From Nocardioides sp. Root1257 (lineage in GTDB: Bacteria; Actinomycetota; Actinomycetes; Propionibacteriales; Nocardioidaceae), in the NCBI RefSeq assembly GCF_001425175.1, contig NZ_LMDV01000013.1, forward strand, positions 131,816-195,815: a DNA stretch of 64,000 nt, in the 5' to 3' direction. The position numbers and the translations under genes are program-made. The notes below the pieces were generated by a model that did no database searches, was not told where the DNA came from, and was given only the letters and a program-made list of their open reading frames with translations. Below are positions 41,814-49,201 of this stretch, piece by piece; the first letter of the stretch is position 1; each line of letters begins with the position of its first letter.

Positions 41814-44092
41814 GGCTGACCCCCTGCGGGATTGAGGGTGCGGGTGTGCGAGCTCGAGCTCTGCCAGTCGACGATCGTCCACCGCGCCTTGCGCGCGTGC
41901 CGGAAGAGCGGCACATCGGGGCGTACGGCGACGGGGCGACCGACCGCCTCGAGCAGCGGCAGGTCGGAGTGCGAGTCGGCGTAGCCGTACGACGAGGCGA
42001 GGTCGATGCCGTGGTCGACGGCGTACTGCCGCATCCACGCGGCCCGCGACTCCCCCACGAGCGGCGAGGACGCGAGGTAGCCGGTGCACACCCCGCGGTC
42101 GTCGACCGCCAGCTCGGCGGCCTCGATGTGGTCGAAGAGCGGGCGCAGCGGCCGGGTCAGCGGCCGGATCGCGCCGGTGATCAGCACCGTGCGGTGGCCC
42201 GCGGCGCGGTGCTCGCGGATCTTGCGCACGGCCGCCGGCGAGAGCCGGGTGAGGACGTGGTCGGTCAGGTGCTCGTCGGCGATCTCGTCGAGGTCGGAGA
42301 GCCGGGCGCCGTCGTACTCGCGGTAGACCGAGCGGAGGAAGGCGCTGCGCTCGCGACGCTCGGCCTGCAGCAGGCTCGGCACCTTCGCCGCGATCCGGCT
42401 CAGCTCGCCGAGCCGCTCGGTGCCCGAGAGCTCCTGCAGCCGCAGCCACAGGTAGGTCTCGATGACGTTCGAGGACAGCAGCGTGCCGTCCATGTCGAAG
42501 AACGCGGCGACGCCCGGCTTCTCGACGAGCGCCTTCTGGGCCGACGCCGCCGGCTTCTTGCGGGCCGCGCGCACCTCGTCGAGGCGCCGGATCGGGGCCG
42601 TGACGGCGGGACAGTGGATGTCCTGGAGGTAGACCTTCCAGTCGACGACCGCGGTGTCGAACGCGAACGTCTGCTGGTCCTCCTCGGACAGGGACCGGTA
42701 GAGCGCCAGGGTGTTGGTGTCGGAGAACCGCAGCTCCGCCTGGGCGTACTCCTGGTAGAGGCCCATGTAGCGCCGCAGGAACTCCAGGCGCCGACCCTGC
42801 TGGTCGAGCTTGCGGGCCAGGTCGCGGGTGCGGTCGCCGCGCGGCGCGTGCCCGATGACGTAGTCGGCCACCTTGAAGGCGCGCTCGCTGGTGCTGAGCA
42901 GGCGCTCCACGGACTGCGAGCCCGGGAAGCGCCACTCGGGCAGCCGGGTCGCGCCGCGGTCGCCGGAGATGAACGGGTGCGCGTCGAAGTAGGCCCGCAC
43001 GTTCTCGTAGAGCGTGCGGAAGGTCAGCGGGTTGCGGTCGCCGGACGAGACGTGGAAGAACGCCGGGGTGCCGACCTCCGGCGGGTGCGCCAGGACGGCG
43101 ACGATCGCGGCGACGACGTGGTCGACGGGTACGACGTCGACGGTGGTGTCCGCGGCGCCGGGCATCTCCGGCAGCTCACCACGGCCGTAGGCCAGGATCA
43201 GCGGCTCCATCATCTTGAAGCCCTCGATCCAGCCCGGGTAGGGCTTCACGAGCGCCGACTCGATGATGCTCGGCCGGACGATCGAGACCCGGTGGGTGCG
43301 CGCGTGCTCCTCGACGATCCGCTCGCCGAGCGCCTTGGTGAAGGTGTAGCAGTCGGTCCAGCCGAGGCTGCGGGCGCGCTCGGTGCCGATCCGGACCAGC
43401 TCGTCCTTCACCCACTGCTTGCGGGCTTCCTCCGTCGCGTTGGCGGCGGTCAGCAGCCCGGCCCGGCTGTGCTCCTTCTCCGCCTTCTTGCGCTCGGCGG
43501 TGAGGATCTCGGTGCCCCGCGAGCGGTGCTCGATCGTCTCGCGCTGGCTGAGGCCCCACGCGAGCTCCGCCTCCAGGTCGACGACCTGCGGCACCGGCCC
43601 CTCGGGGATGCTGCCGCGGCGCCGCCCGGCGACGTACGCCGTCGAGATGTGCACGTAGTGGAGGTCCGGTCCGGCCTCGGCCACCCGGGCCAGCAGCTCG
43701 CGGGCGCCCAGCACGTTGGTGCGGAAGCCCTCGTCGACCGGCGGGTCGAAGGAGACGTCACCGGCACAGTGCACGACGGCGTCCAGGTCGGTCGGGAGCG
43801 CCGGGGCGTCGTACAGGTCGCCCTCCAGCACGGCGACCCGCGCCGCCATCAGCTCCTCGACGCCACCTGCGGCCTCGACGACGTCGGCGAAGGCGGGCTT
43901 GCGCAGCAGCGCGGCGGTCCGCGCCGTGCCGCTCGTCGAGCCCTTCCCGCGCACCAGCACCGTCGTCCGGACACCCGGGACTTCGGCGAGCATGAGAAGC
44001 AGCAACGCCTCACCGACGAAGCCGGTGACACCGGTGAGGAGCACGTGCTGCCCCTCGAGTCGCTCCGAGATCGTGCTTCGACTCCCAGGCAT
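41810..44092 (-). CDS. Fatty acyl reductase (SDR) fused to HAD-IB phosphatase
   Basis: A 760-aa two-part protein. Residues ~10-390 are an extended SDR of the male-sterility/thioester-reductase type: NADPH loop TGVTGFVGEALL, DAVVHCAGDVSF and the active-site YTFTK, followed by the C-terminal sterile domain around RRYMGLYQEYAQAELRF. Residues ~520-745 are a HAD-IB hydrolase with FFDMDGTLLSSNV and ADSHSDLPLLEAVG. The first part would reduce a fatty acyl thioester to aldehyde or alcohol; the second resembles phosphoserine-phosphatase-like enzymes often found beside acyltransferases. Its start overlaps the PF04020-like gene stop (TGATG). Confidence 0.88.
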   Translation of the reverse strand: MPGSRSTISERLEGQHVLLTGVTGFVGEALLLLMLAEVPGVRTTVLVRGKGSTSGTARTAALLRKPAFADVVEAAGGVEELMAARVAVLEGDLYDAPALPTDLDAVVHCAGDVSFDPPVDEGFRTNVLGARELLARVAEAGPDLHYVHISTAYVAGRRRGSIPEGPVPQVVDLEAELAWGLSQRETIEHRSRGTEILTAERKKAEKEHSRAGLLTAANATEEARKQWVKDELVRIGTERARSLGWTDCYTFTKALGERIVEEHARTHRVSIVRPSIIESALVKPYPGWIEGFKMMEPLILAYGRGELPEMPGAADTTVDVVPVDHVVAAIVAVLAHPPEVGTPAFFHVSSGDRNPLTFRTLYENVRAYFDAHPFISGDRGATRLPEWRFPGSQSVERLLSTSERAFKVADYVIGHAPRGDRTRDLARKLDQQGRRLEFLRRYMGLYQEYAQAELRFSDTNTLALYRSLSEEDQQTFAFDTAVVDWKVYLQDIHCPAVTAPIRRLDEVRAARKKPAASAQKALVEKPGVAAFFDMDGTLLSSNVIETYLWLRLQELSGTERLGELSRIAAKVPSLLQAERRERSAFLRSVYREYDGARLSDLDEIADEHLTDHVLTRLSPAAVRKIREHRAAGHRTVLITGAIRPLTRPLRPLFDHIEAAELAVDDRGVCTGYLASSPLVGESRAAWMRQYAVDHGIDLASSYGYADSHSDLPLLEAVGRPVAVRPDVPLFRHARKARWTIVDWQSSSSHTRTLNPAGGQP

Positions 44093-44484
44093 CAGTCGCG
44101 TCGCTCCTGGACCTTCTTCTTCACGAAGATCAGGGGGAGGATGAGGACACCGAGCAGCGAGACGACCCAGACGATCACCGTCGCCTCGATCCAGGTCGCG
44201 CCGCCGGAGATGCTGAAGTCGGCGTCGTCGACCAGCAGGTCGGTGACGATCAGGCCGATCAGCGTCGCGACCAGCGCCACCCCGCCGCGCAGCGCCGACG
44301 CCTTGCTCAGGGCCATCTGCGTGAGGAAGGGCTGGGCCAGCGCGTAGACGACCGTGAAGATCAGGACGGCCACGACGAAGCCGGTCGTCGAGACCTCGAA
44401 GCCGTCGAGGACGGCCGCCGCCACGACGAAGCCGAGTGCGTTGGCGGCCAGCTGGATGACGAAGCTGATCAACAACCGGATCAT
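44092..44484 (-). CDS. PF04020-type small membrane protein (phage holin family name)
   Basis: A 130-aa protein with four membrane helices (LLISFVIQLAANALGFVVAA, FVVAVLIFTVVYALAQPF, GGVALVATLIGLIVTDLLV, TVIVWVVSLLGVLILPLIFV) and a basic end (KKKVQERRD). It matches the PF04020 layout (phage_holin_4_2, YvlD-like), a family that is chromosomal and not of phage origin in most bacteria. It is the first gene of the lipid operon, 1 bp overlapping the reductase start. A role in the cell envelope is plausible; no function is proven. Confidence 0.78.
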   Translation of the reverse strand: MIRLLISFVIQLAANALGFVVAAAVLDGFEVSTTGFVVAVLIFTVVYALAQPFLTQMALSKASALRGGVALVATLIGLIVTDLLVDDADFSISGGATWIEATVIVWVVSLLGVLILPLIFVKKKVQERRD

Positions 44485-44509
44485 GGCGAAAACCTACTAC
44501 CTCCGCCGA

Positions 44510-45211
44510 TCACAGGTGCTTGAGAGCCTCACGTCGTGAGAGGCCGGACATCCGCTCACCGTGCCGGGCCACCTCCGAGCGCACCCAGCCGGGGTCGGTG
44601 CGGGCGTAGTCGCGCAGCGCCCAGCCGATCGCCTTGCGCAGCCAGAAGGTCGGGTCGTCGACGTTCGCGTCGATCGCGTGCACCAGCAGGTCGAGGTCGG
44701 TGTCGGCGCACAGGCCGAGCTGGCAGATCACCGCCGTACGCCGCACCCACAGGTCGTCGTCGGCCGCCCAGGCCCACAGCACCGGGGTGAGCTCGGCGCG
44801 GTGCGCGACCAGGGTCGGGCGCACCAGGTGCTCCGCGGTCTCGTCGACGAGGTCCCACCACGCGCCGGTGACGAGCAGGTGCCGGTAGAGCGGCACCGAC
44901 TCCGGCGCCAACCACTGCTTCGCGCTCCGGTGGCGGGCCACGGCGAGCGCGGCGTACCGCTCCTCGCGGTGGGTCGCCTCGTCCCACAGCGACCGCACCG
45001 CCGCCTCCCACGACGCCCGGTCGGTGGGCCGGTACGCCGCGAGCAGCGGGCGCAGCAGTGCCTTGAGCTCGGGCGCGGCGTAGCCCCGGTAGGGCAGCTC
45101 CGACTTCATGTAGGCCTGCTGCTGGGCCGCCTTCTCGGGGTCGCCGCCGGACGCGAGCGCGTCCCGGACGGCGGTCACGACGTCGACGGGCTCTGGCTCG
45201 GGCACCGTCAC
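44510..45211 (-). CDS. DNA alkylation repair protein (AlkD-like HEAT repeat)
   Basis: A 233-aa all-helical protein from GTG 45211, overlapping the transporter stop by 4 bp. The features YMKSELPYRGYAAPELKALLRP, WWDLVDETAEHLV and DDLWVRRTAVICQL, with FWLRKAIGWALRDYARTDP near the end, are diagnostic of AlkC/AlkD-type HEAT-repeat glycosylases (DUF1061/DNA alkylation repair enzyme). The active-site Trp and Asp are present. It would excise N3- or N7-alkylated purines. Co-transcription with the Mn/Ca transporter is suggested by the overlap. Confidence 0.88.
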   Translation of the reverse strand: MTVPEPEPVDVVTAVRDALASGGDPEKAAQQQAYMKSELPYRGYAAPELKALLRPLLAAYRPTDRASWEAAVRSLWDEATHREERYAALAVARHRSAKQWLAPESVPLYRHLLVTGAWWDLVDETAEHLVRPTLVAHRAELTPVLWAWAADDDLWVRRTAVICQLGLCADTDLDLLVHAIDANVDDPTFWLRKAIGWALRDYARTDPGWVRSEVARHGERMSGLSRREALKHL

Positions 45212-45783
45212 ATCATCAGGCCGTCGACCACCAGCACGACACCGAAGAGGAAGAACAGCGCGGCCGCGCCGTACTTGATGACGTTCTCGGGCAGCTTGCG
45301 GCCCAGCAGCGCGCCGACCAGGATCGCCAGGGCGTCGGCGGCCACCATGCCGACGGTGCTGCCGATCCAGGTGCCGAGCCAGCCGTGCTGGGTGGCCAGC
45401 GTGATCGTCGCGAGCATCGTCTTGTCGCCGAGCTCGGCGAGGAAGAACGCCACACCGACCGCGAGGATGGCCGCGCCCTGGCTGGTGCGCGCCTTGTCGG
45501 CCTCCTCGTCGGTGAGCTCGTCGCCGCGCAGCGTCCAGGCACCGAAGCCGAGGAACGCGACGCCGGCGATGACCGAGATCGCCCCCTGGTAGTCGGCGAA
45601 CGCGTCGCCGATGAAGTAGCCGATGCCGACCGAGGCCAGGTGGACCAGGGCGGTGGCGGCGGTGATGCCGATGAGCACGTCGCGGACGCGGTAGCGCACG
45701 GCGAAGGTCATCGCCATCAGCTGGGACTTGTCCCCGAGCTCCGCCACGAAGATCACGGCGGTGCTGAGCAGGAAGGCGTACAT
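45208..45783 (-). CDS. TMEM165/GDT1 (UPF0016) family Mn2+/Ca2+ transporter
   Basis: A 191-aa membrane protein of two mirrored halves, each with the EΦGDK(S/T) signature: FVAELGDKSQLMAM and FLAELGDKTMLATI, plus six or seven helices. Members export Mn2+ (or Ca2+) from the cytoplasm; bacterial relatives include MneA/MntX-like proteins. The start MYAFLLSTAVIF at 45783 follows a GGAGAGG ribosome binding site. A yybP-ykoY manganese riboswitch leader lies directly upstream, which supports manganese as the main substrate. Confidence 0.92.
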   Translation of the reverse strand: MYAFLLSTAVIFVAELGDKSQLMAMTFAVRYRVRDVLIGITAATALVHLASVGIGYFIGDAFADYQGAISVIAGVAFLGFGAWTLRGDELTDEEADKARTSQGAAILAVGVAFFLAELGDKTMLATITLATQHGWLGTWIGSTVGMVAADALAILVGALLGRKLPENVIKYGAAALFFLFGVVLVVDGLMM

Positions 45784-45880
45784 GGGTTCCTCTCCGGCCC
45801 GGCCGGAGATCACGCCCTGACTCGCCTGGACGCACCTTCGACCAGGCACGTCCGTTGATGAAGCAGGATCGTGTTGCTGG

Positions 45881-45980
45881 TCGAAAGTCTCGTCCGCCAC
45901 CCCGTCGTACCGGGCGGCCTGCTGCACCGGGCTCGAGAGCCAGTGTGTCGACGCAGCTGTTGGGGACTACTCCCTTTCGA
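45881..45980 (-). promoter_or_regulatory. yybP-ykoY manganese riboswitch aptamer
   Basis: Read on the minus strand, the conserved GGGAGUAG follows a P1 5' strand UCGAAAG and the segment ends ACGAGACUUUCGACC, the mate of P1; the UCGAAAG/CUUUCGA helix closes a 100-nt aptamer. These match the RF00080 pattern GGGGAGUAG...AGACCUUU. The P1 3' strand and following CGACCAG (45887-45877) can instead pair with CUGGUCGAAGG at 45845-45835, giving an expression switch before a CUCCGGC/GCCGGAG stem that overlaps the ribosome binding site. Mn2+ binding should favour transporter expression. Confidence 0.78.
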
Positions 45981-46029
45981 TTTCAACCATATCGCACGGC
46001 GCCCAGGTCGCGAATCCGGTGAGCGTCGA

Positions 46030-46121
46030 CAGGGATACCCGGTCAACCGGCACTTCGTGAACTTGTCAGGCTTTGCAAAGCCCTTGAAGTTCAGGGATAC
46101 CCGGTCAACCGGGTATCCCTG
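46030..46121. repeat. Two 21-bp direct repeats, the second part of a hairpin
   Basis: CAGGGATACCCGGTCAACCG occurs at 46030-46049 (the identity runs to 46050) and again at 46092-46112. The second copy is half of a perfect stem: 46092-46104 pairs with 46109-46121 around TCAA. A GGCTTTGCAAAGCC palindrome lies between the copies. The hairpin is downstream of tRNA-Val and may terminate it. Confidence 0.8.
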
Positions 46122-46139
46122 GGATCGGCCGCGACAGGG

Positions 46140-46211
46140 TGGGCGCAGAGGGGATCGAACCCCCGACCACCTCCTTGTAAGGGAGGTGCTCTACCGCTGA
46201 GCTATACGCCC
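46140..46211 (-). tRNA. tRNA-Val (anticodon UAC)
   Basis: The minus strand folds into a complete cloverleaf: acceptor stem GGGCGTA with TGCGCCC, D arm AGCTCAGCGGTAGAGC, anticodon stem CCTCC/GGAGG with loop CTTACAA (anticodon TAC), T arm GTCGGGGGTTCGATCCCC and discriminator A. CCA is not encoded (the next bases are CCC). It reads GUA and other GUN valine codons. Confidence 0.97.
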
Positions 46212-46257
46212 CTGGAGCGCGCACAGACTACGCACGAACCGCGGCAGAAATGAAGTC

Positions 46258-46289
46258 GAGCCGCAGGCGTCTCGGGTCACCTGCGGCTC
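46258..46289 (-). terminator. Stem-loop after the peroxiredoxin gene
   Basis: GAGCCGCAGG (46258-46267) pairs with CCTGCGGCTC (46280-46289). It lies about 80 bp beyond the peroxiredoxin stop on the minus strand and before the tRNA promoter region, with no U tract. Confidence 0.55.
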
Positions 46290-46367
46290 AACGACGACGA
46301 GATTAGAGCCGAGCCGGCGACGCTGTCTCGTCACCCGACGAAATTCAGCCGAACGCGGCACCACGGT

Positions 46368-46832
46368 CTAGACAGCGGCAGCGAGCTGGCGCAGGTGCTC
46401 GTCGAGGTCGCGGCCCTCGGGCATCGCGTTGTGCACGGCCCACCGCACCAGGCCCTGCTTGTCGACGACGTACGACGAGCGCCGCGGGCAGCCCTTGGCG
46501 TCGTCGAAGACGTCGTAGGCGCGGGACACCTCGCCGTGCGGCCAGAAGTCGGAGAGCAGCGGGAAGTTCAGGCCGTCCTGGTCGGCGAAGGCGCGGAGCG
46601 CGTAGACCGGGTCGCAGGAGATCGCGAGCACCTCGGTGTCGAAGGTCAGGAACTCGTCGAGCCGGTCGCGGACGCCGGTCATCTCCCCCGTGCACACCCC
46701 GGAGAACGCGTAGGGGTAGAAGAGGATCGCGACGGCCTTCTTGTCGCGGTACGACGAGAGCGAGACGTCCTGACCGAACTGGTCGCGCAGCATGAAGTCG
46801 GGCGCTGGTCCGCCGAGCTCGAGTCCGGTCAT
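46368..46832 (-). CDS. Peroxiredoxin, AhpE-like
   Basis: A 154-aa peroxiredoxin. The peroxidatic Cys is Cys47 in YPYAFSGVCTGEM; the usual PxxxTxxC is here PxxxSxxC with Ser44 in place of Thr. A second Cys (Cys73 in AISCDP) and GCPRRSSYVVDKQG near the C-terminus are present. The enzyme reduces peroxides using a thiol partner such as mycoredoxin or thioredoxin. CAGGAT lies 6 nt before the ATG, so the mRNA may be leaderless. It stands alone and is followed by a stem-loop. Confidence 0.92.
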   Translation of the reverse strand: MTGLELGGPAPDFMLRDQFGQDVSLSSYRDKKAVAILFYPYAFSGVCTGEMTGVRDRLDEFLTFDTEVLAISCDPVYALRAFADQDGLNFPLLSDFWPHGEVSRAYDVFDDAKGCPRRSSYVVDKQGLVRWAVHNAMPEGRDLDEHLRQLAAAV

Positions 46833-46879
46833 GCCCGAATCCTGTCACTCGCCGGAGACACCCCGGCAATCGGCGCGAC

Positions 46880-48487
46880 TCAGTCGGCGGAGAGGTCCCG
46901 CTTGAGCACCTTGCCGGTCGCGTTGCGGGGCAGCTCGTCGATGAAGACGATCTCCCGCGGGACCTTGAAGCGGGCCAGGTTGTCCTTGACGTGGCCCTTC
47001 AGCTCGTCCTCGCTGACCGAGCCCGTGATGACCACGTACGCCCGCAGCCGCTTGCCGAAGTCCGCGTCGTCGACGCCCACGGCGGCCACCTCCACGACCG
47101 CCGGGTGGCGCATCAGGGTGTCCTCGACCTCCTTGGGGAAGACGTTCTCGCCGCCGGAGACGATCATCTCGTCGTCGCGGCCCTCGACGTGCAGGCGCCC
47201 GTCCTCGTCGAAGCGGCCCACGTCGCCCGTCGACATCAGACCGTCGACGACCTCCTTGTGGCCACCGCCGGTGTAGCCCTCGAAGAGCAGCCCGTTGCCG
47301 ACGAAGATCCGGCCGGTCTCGCCGTCCGGCACCGGTCGGCCCTCGGGGTCGAGGATCCGCACGATGGTCGCGTACGGCGGCTTGCCCGCCGCGGACGGTG
47401 CGGCGCGGAGGTCCTCGGGGGTCGCGATCGACGCGTAGGCGACCTCGGTCGAGCCGTACATGTTGTAGAGGTTGTCGCCGAACTGGTCCATCCACTCGAG
47501 GGCCAGGTCGCCCGGCAGCGCGGAGCCCGACGAGGCGACGACCTGGACCCGCGACAGGTCGTGGCCGGACAGTTTCTCCTCGGGCAGCGCCATGATCCGC
47601 TGGAGCATCACGGGGATCACCACGACGGAGTCGCAGCGCTCGTCCTCGATGACCGCGAGGCACGCCTCGGGGTCGAACCTGCGGCGCAGCACCATCGTCG
47701 AGCCGAGCAGCATCGCCAGCGCCAGGTGGGCGAAGCCCCAGGTGTGGAAGAGGGGCGCGGCGATGTGGGTACGCCACCCGTAGTGCAGCGGCATCCGCGA
47801 GAGCAGCGAGACGGCGGCCTCGACGCCGGCCTCGCTGCGCGGCGCGCCCTTCGGCGTACCCGTGGTGCCGGAGGTCAGGATGACGATCCGGCCGTTGCGT
47901 CCGGCGGGCTCGACGTCGTCGTCCGAGTGCGACCCGATGAGCGACTCGAGGGTCGCCCCCTCGCTCGGACCGTCCACCCAGGCCAGCACCCGCTCGGCGA
48001 CGTCGGCGCCGGCGAGCAGGTCGGTGAACTCCTGGTCGTGCACCACGACCCGGGGCTTCTCGCGCTCGATGACGTCGACGAGCTGGGGGCCGGCGAAGGC
48101 GGTGTTGAGGTAGAGGATGTCGGCGCCGAGCTTGGCGGTCGCGATGCTCACGTCGACGAAGCCGCGGTGGTTGCGGCACATCACGGCGACCCCGTCACCC
48201 GCCGACACACCGAGGTCGGCCAGCGCACGGGCGAGCGCGTTGGAGCGCCGGTGCACCTCGTCGTACGTCAACGAGCCGAGCTCGTCGACGATCGCCGTGC
48301 GGTGCGGGTCGAGCAGGGCTGCGGCGGTGAACCCGCCCGCGGGCCCGACGCCCCAGGAGCGAAGCGCCCGGGCGGCCCGCGCGAGCGCCAACGGGTTGTG
48401 CGGGCGGAGCACGCCCGCCCGGCCGAGCACCTTCAGCGTCGTCCCGCCGGCGTCGAGACCAGCGCGGACCTTCGGGATCACGGGCAC
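46880..48487 (-). CDS. Acyl-CoA synthetase (AMP-binding), second copy
   Basis: A 535-aa ligase. I place the start at GTG 48487 because GGAAGG lies 7 nt upstream; a TTG five codons earlier has no such site. Motifs in order are LTSGTTGTPKGAP, LFHTWGFAHLALAM, MYGSTEVAYASIA, STGDVG, EGRDDEMIVSGGENVFPKEVE, and the catalytic Lys in RNATGKVLKRDL. It should form acyl-CoA from a fatty or other organic acid. It is distinct from the ligase at 31826 and resembles long-chain ligases of lipid metabolism. No partner gene is adjacent in the same orientation. Confidence 0.92.
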   Translation of the reverse strand: MPVIPKVRAGLDAGGTTLKVLGRAGVLRPHNPLALARAARALRSWGVGPAGGFTAAALLDPHRTAIVDELGSLTYDEVHRRSNALARALADLGVSAGDGVAVMCRNHRGFVDVSIATAKLGADILYLNTAFAGPQLVDVIEREKPRVVVHDQEFTDLLAGADVAERVLAWVDGPSEGATLESLIGSHSDDDVEPAGRNGRIVILTSGTTGTPKGAPRSEAGVEAAVSLLSRMPLHYGWRTHIAAPLFHTWGFAHLALAMLLGSTMVLRRRFDPEACLAVIEDERCDSVVVIPVMLQRIMALPEEKLSGHDLSRVQVVASSGSALPGDLALEWMDQFGDNLYNMYGSTEVAYASIATPEDLRAAPSAAGKPPYATIVRILDPEGRPVPDGETGRIFVGNGLLFEGYTGGGHKEVVDGLMSTGDVGRFDEDGRLHVEGRDDEMIVSGGENVFPKEVEDTLMRHPAVVEVAAVGVDDADFGKRLRAYVVITGSVSEDELKGHVKDNLARFKVPREIVFIDELPRNATGKVLKRDLSAD

Positions 48488-48591
48488 GTAAAGACCTTCC
48501 AAGCCGGGTGTCGGGACGAGGTCCCAACGACACCGGGCCGGAAACGTCCCGGAGCCGTGACCGACGCTACGCCGCCGCGCTCAGCCGGCCG

Positions 48592-49032
48592 TCACGCAGG
48601 GGTCTTGGGGGCGACCAGGCGGGTCGCGGACCAGTCCTTGCTGACCGCGGCGGTCGTCGTCTGCGACAGCCCGGCGATCGGAGCGGCCTCGGCGATGTCC
48701 GCCGGGTCGACCGCGTTGGGACGGCCCACCTTGGGGGTCAGCAGCCAGATCGCGCCACCGCCCACGAGGTCCGTGAGCGCGTCGACCAGGCCGTCGACGA
48801 GGTCGCCGTCCTCGTCGCGCCACCAGAGCAGCACGGCATCCACGACGTTGCCGTAGTCGGCGTCGACGAGGTCGGCGTCGATGCGGTCCTCGATCGAGAC
48901 CCGGAGCTCGTCGTCGGTGTCGGTGTCCCAGCCGAGCTCCTGCACCACCAGGCCCGGCTTGAAGCCGAGCCGGTCGGCCGGAGTGGAGTCAGGGTCGGTC
49001 TGGGTGGACCCACCACCCGGGGTCGAGCTCAA
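48592..49032 (-). CDS. DUF3052 family protein
   Basis: A 146-aa acidic protein from TTG 49032, chosen for the GGAGG site 6 nt upstream and the lack of family similarity before it. The block RLGFKPGLVVQELGWDTDTDDELR, then DAVLLWWRDEDGDLVDGLVDAL and GAIWLLTPKVGRPNAVDPADIAEAAPIAGL is the DUF3052 domain, which occurs almost only in Actinobacteria and usually sits beside aceE. Its role is unproven; neighbour conservation suggests a link to central metabolism. It diverges from aceE with a 169-bp spacer. Confidence 0.88.
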   Translation of the reverse strand: MSSTPGGGSTQTDPDSTPADRLGFKPGLVVQELGWDTDTDDELRVSIEDRIDADLVDADYGNVVDAVLLWWRDEDGDLVDGLVDALTDLVGGGAIWLLTPKVGRPNAVDPADIAEAAPIAGLSQTTTAAVSKDWSATRLVAPKTPA

Positions 49033-49201
49033 CGGACGCCTCCGATCAGATCGTGCGCGACACGGTGCCGCGACGCTAGAAGTGGGGAGTAGTCCACCGG
49101 AGTTCACCCGGGCGCGCAACCCGTGTCCGTCACCGTGACCTGATCGTGGACGTACTGGTGGGTAAATTTCGCCCCGTGGGAGCGAGTGCAAGGATGAGCG
49201 G

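Noticed and set aside
44092..44484. Phage origin, suggested by the family name phage holin
   Set aside because: PF04020 proteins are mostly chromosomal. No phage structural, integrase or lysin gene is nearby, and the gene is coupled to lipid enzymes.
46030..46121. Possible short CRISPR array
   Set aside because: There are only two repeat copies with one spacer, one of them being half of a hairpin, and there are no cas genes in the window.
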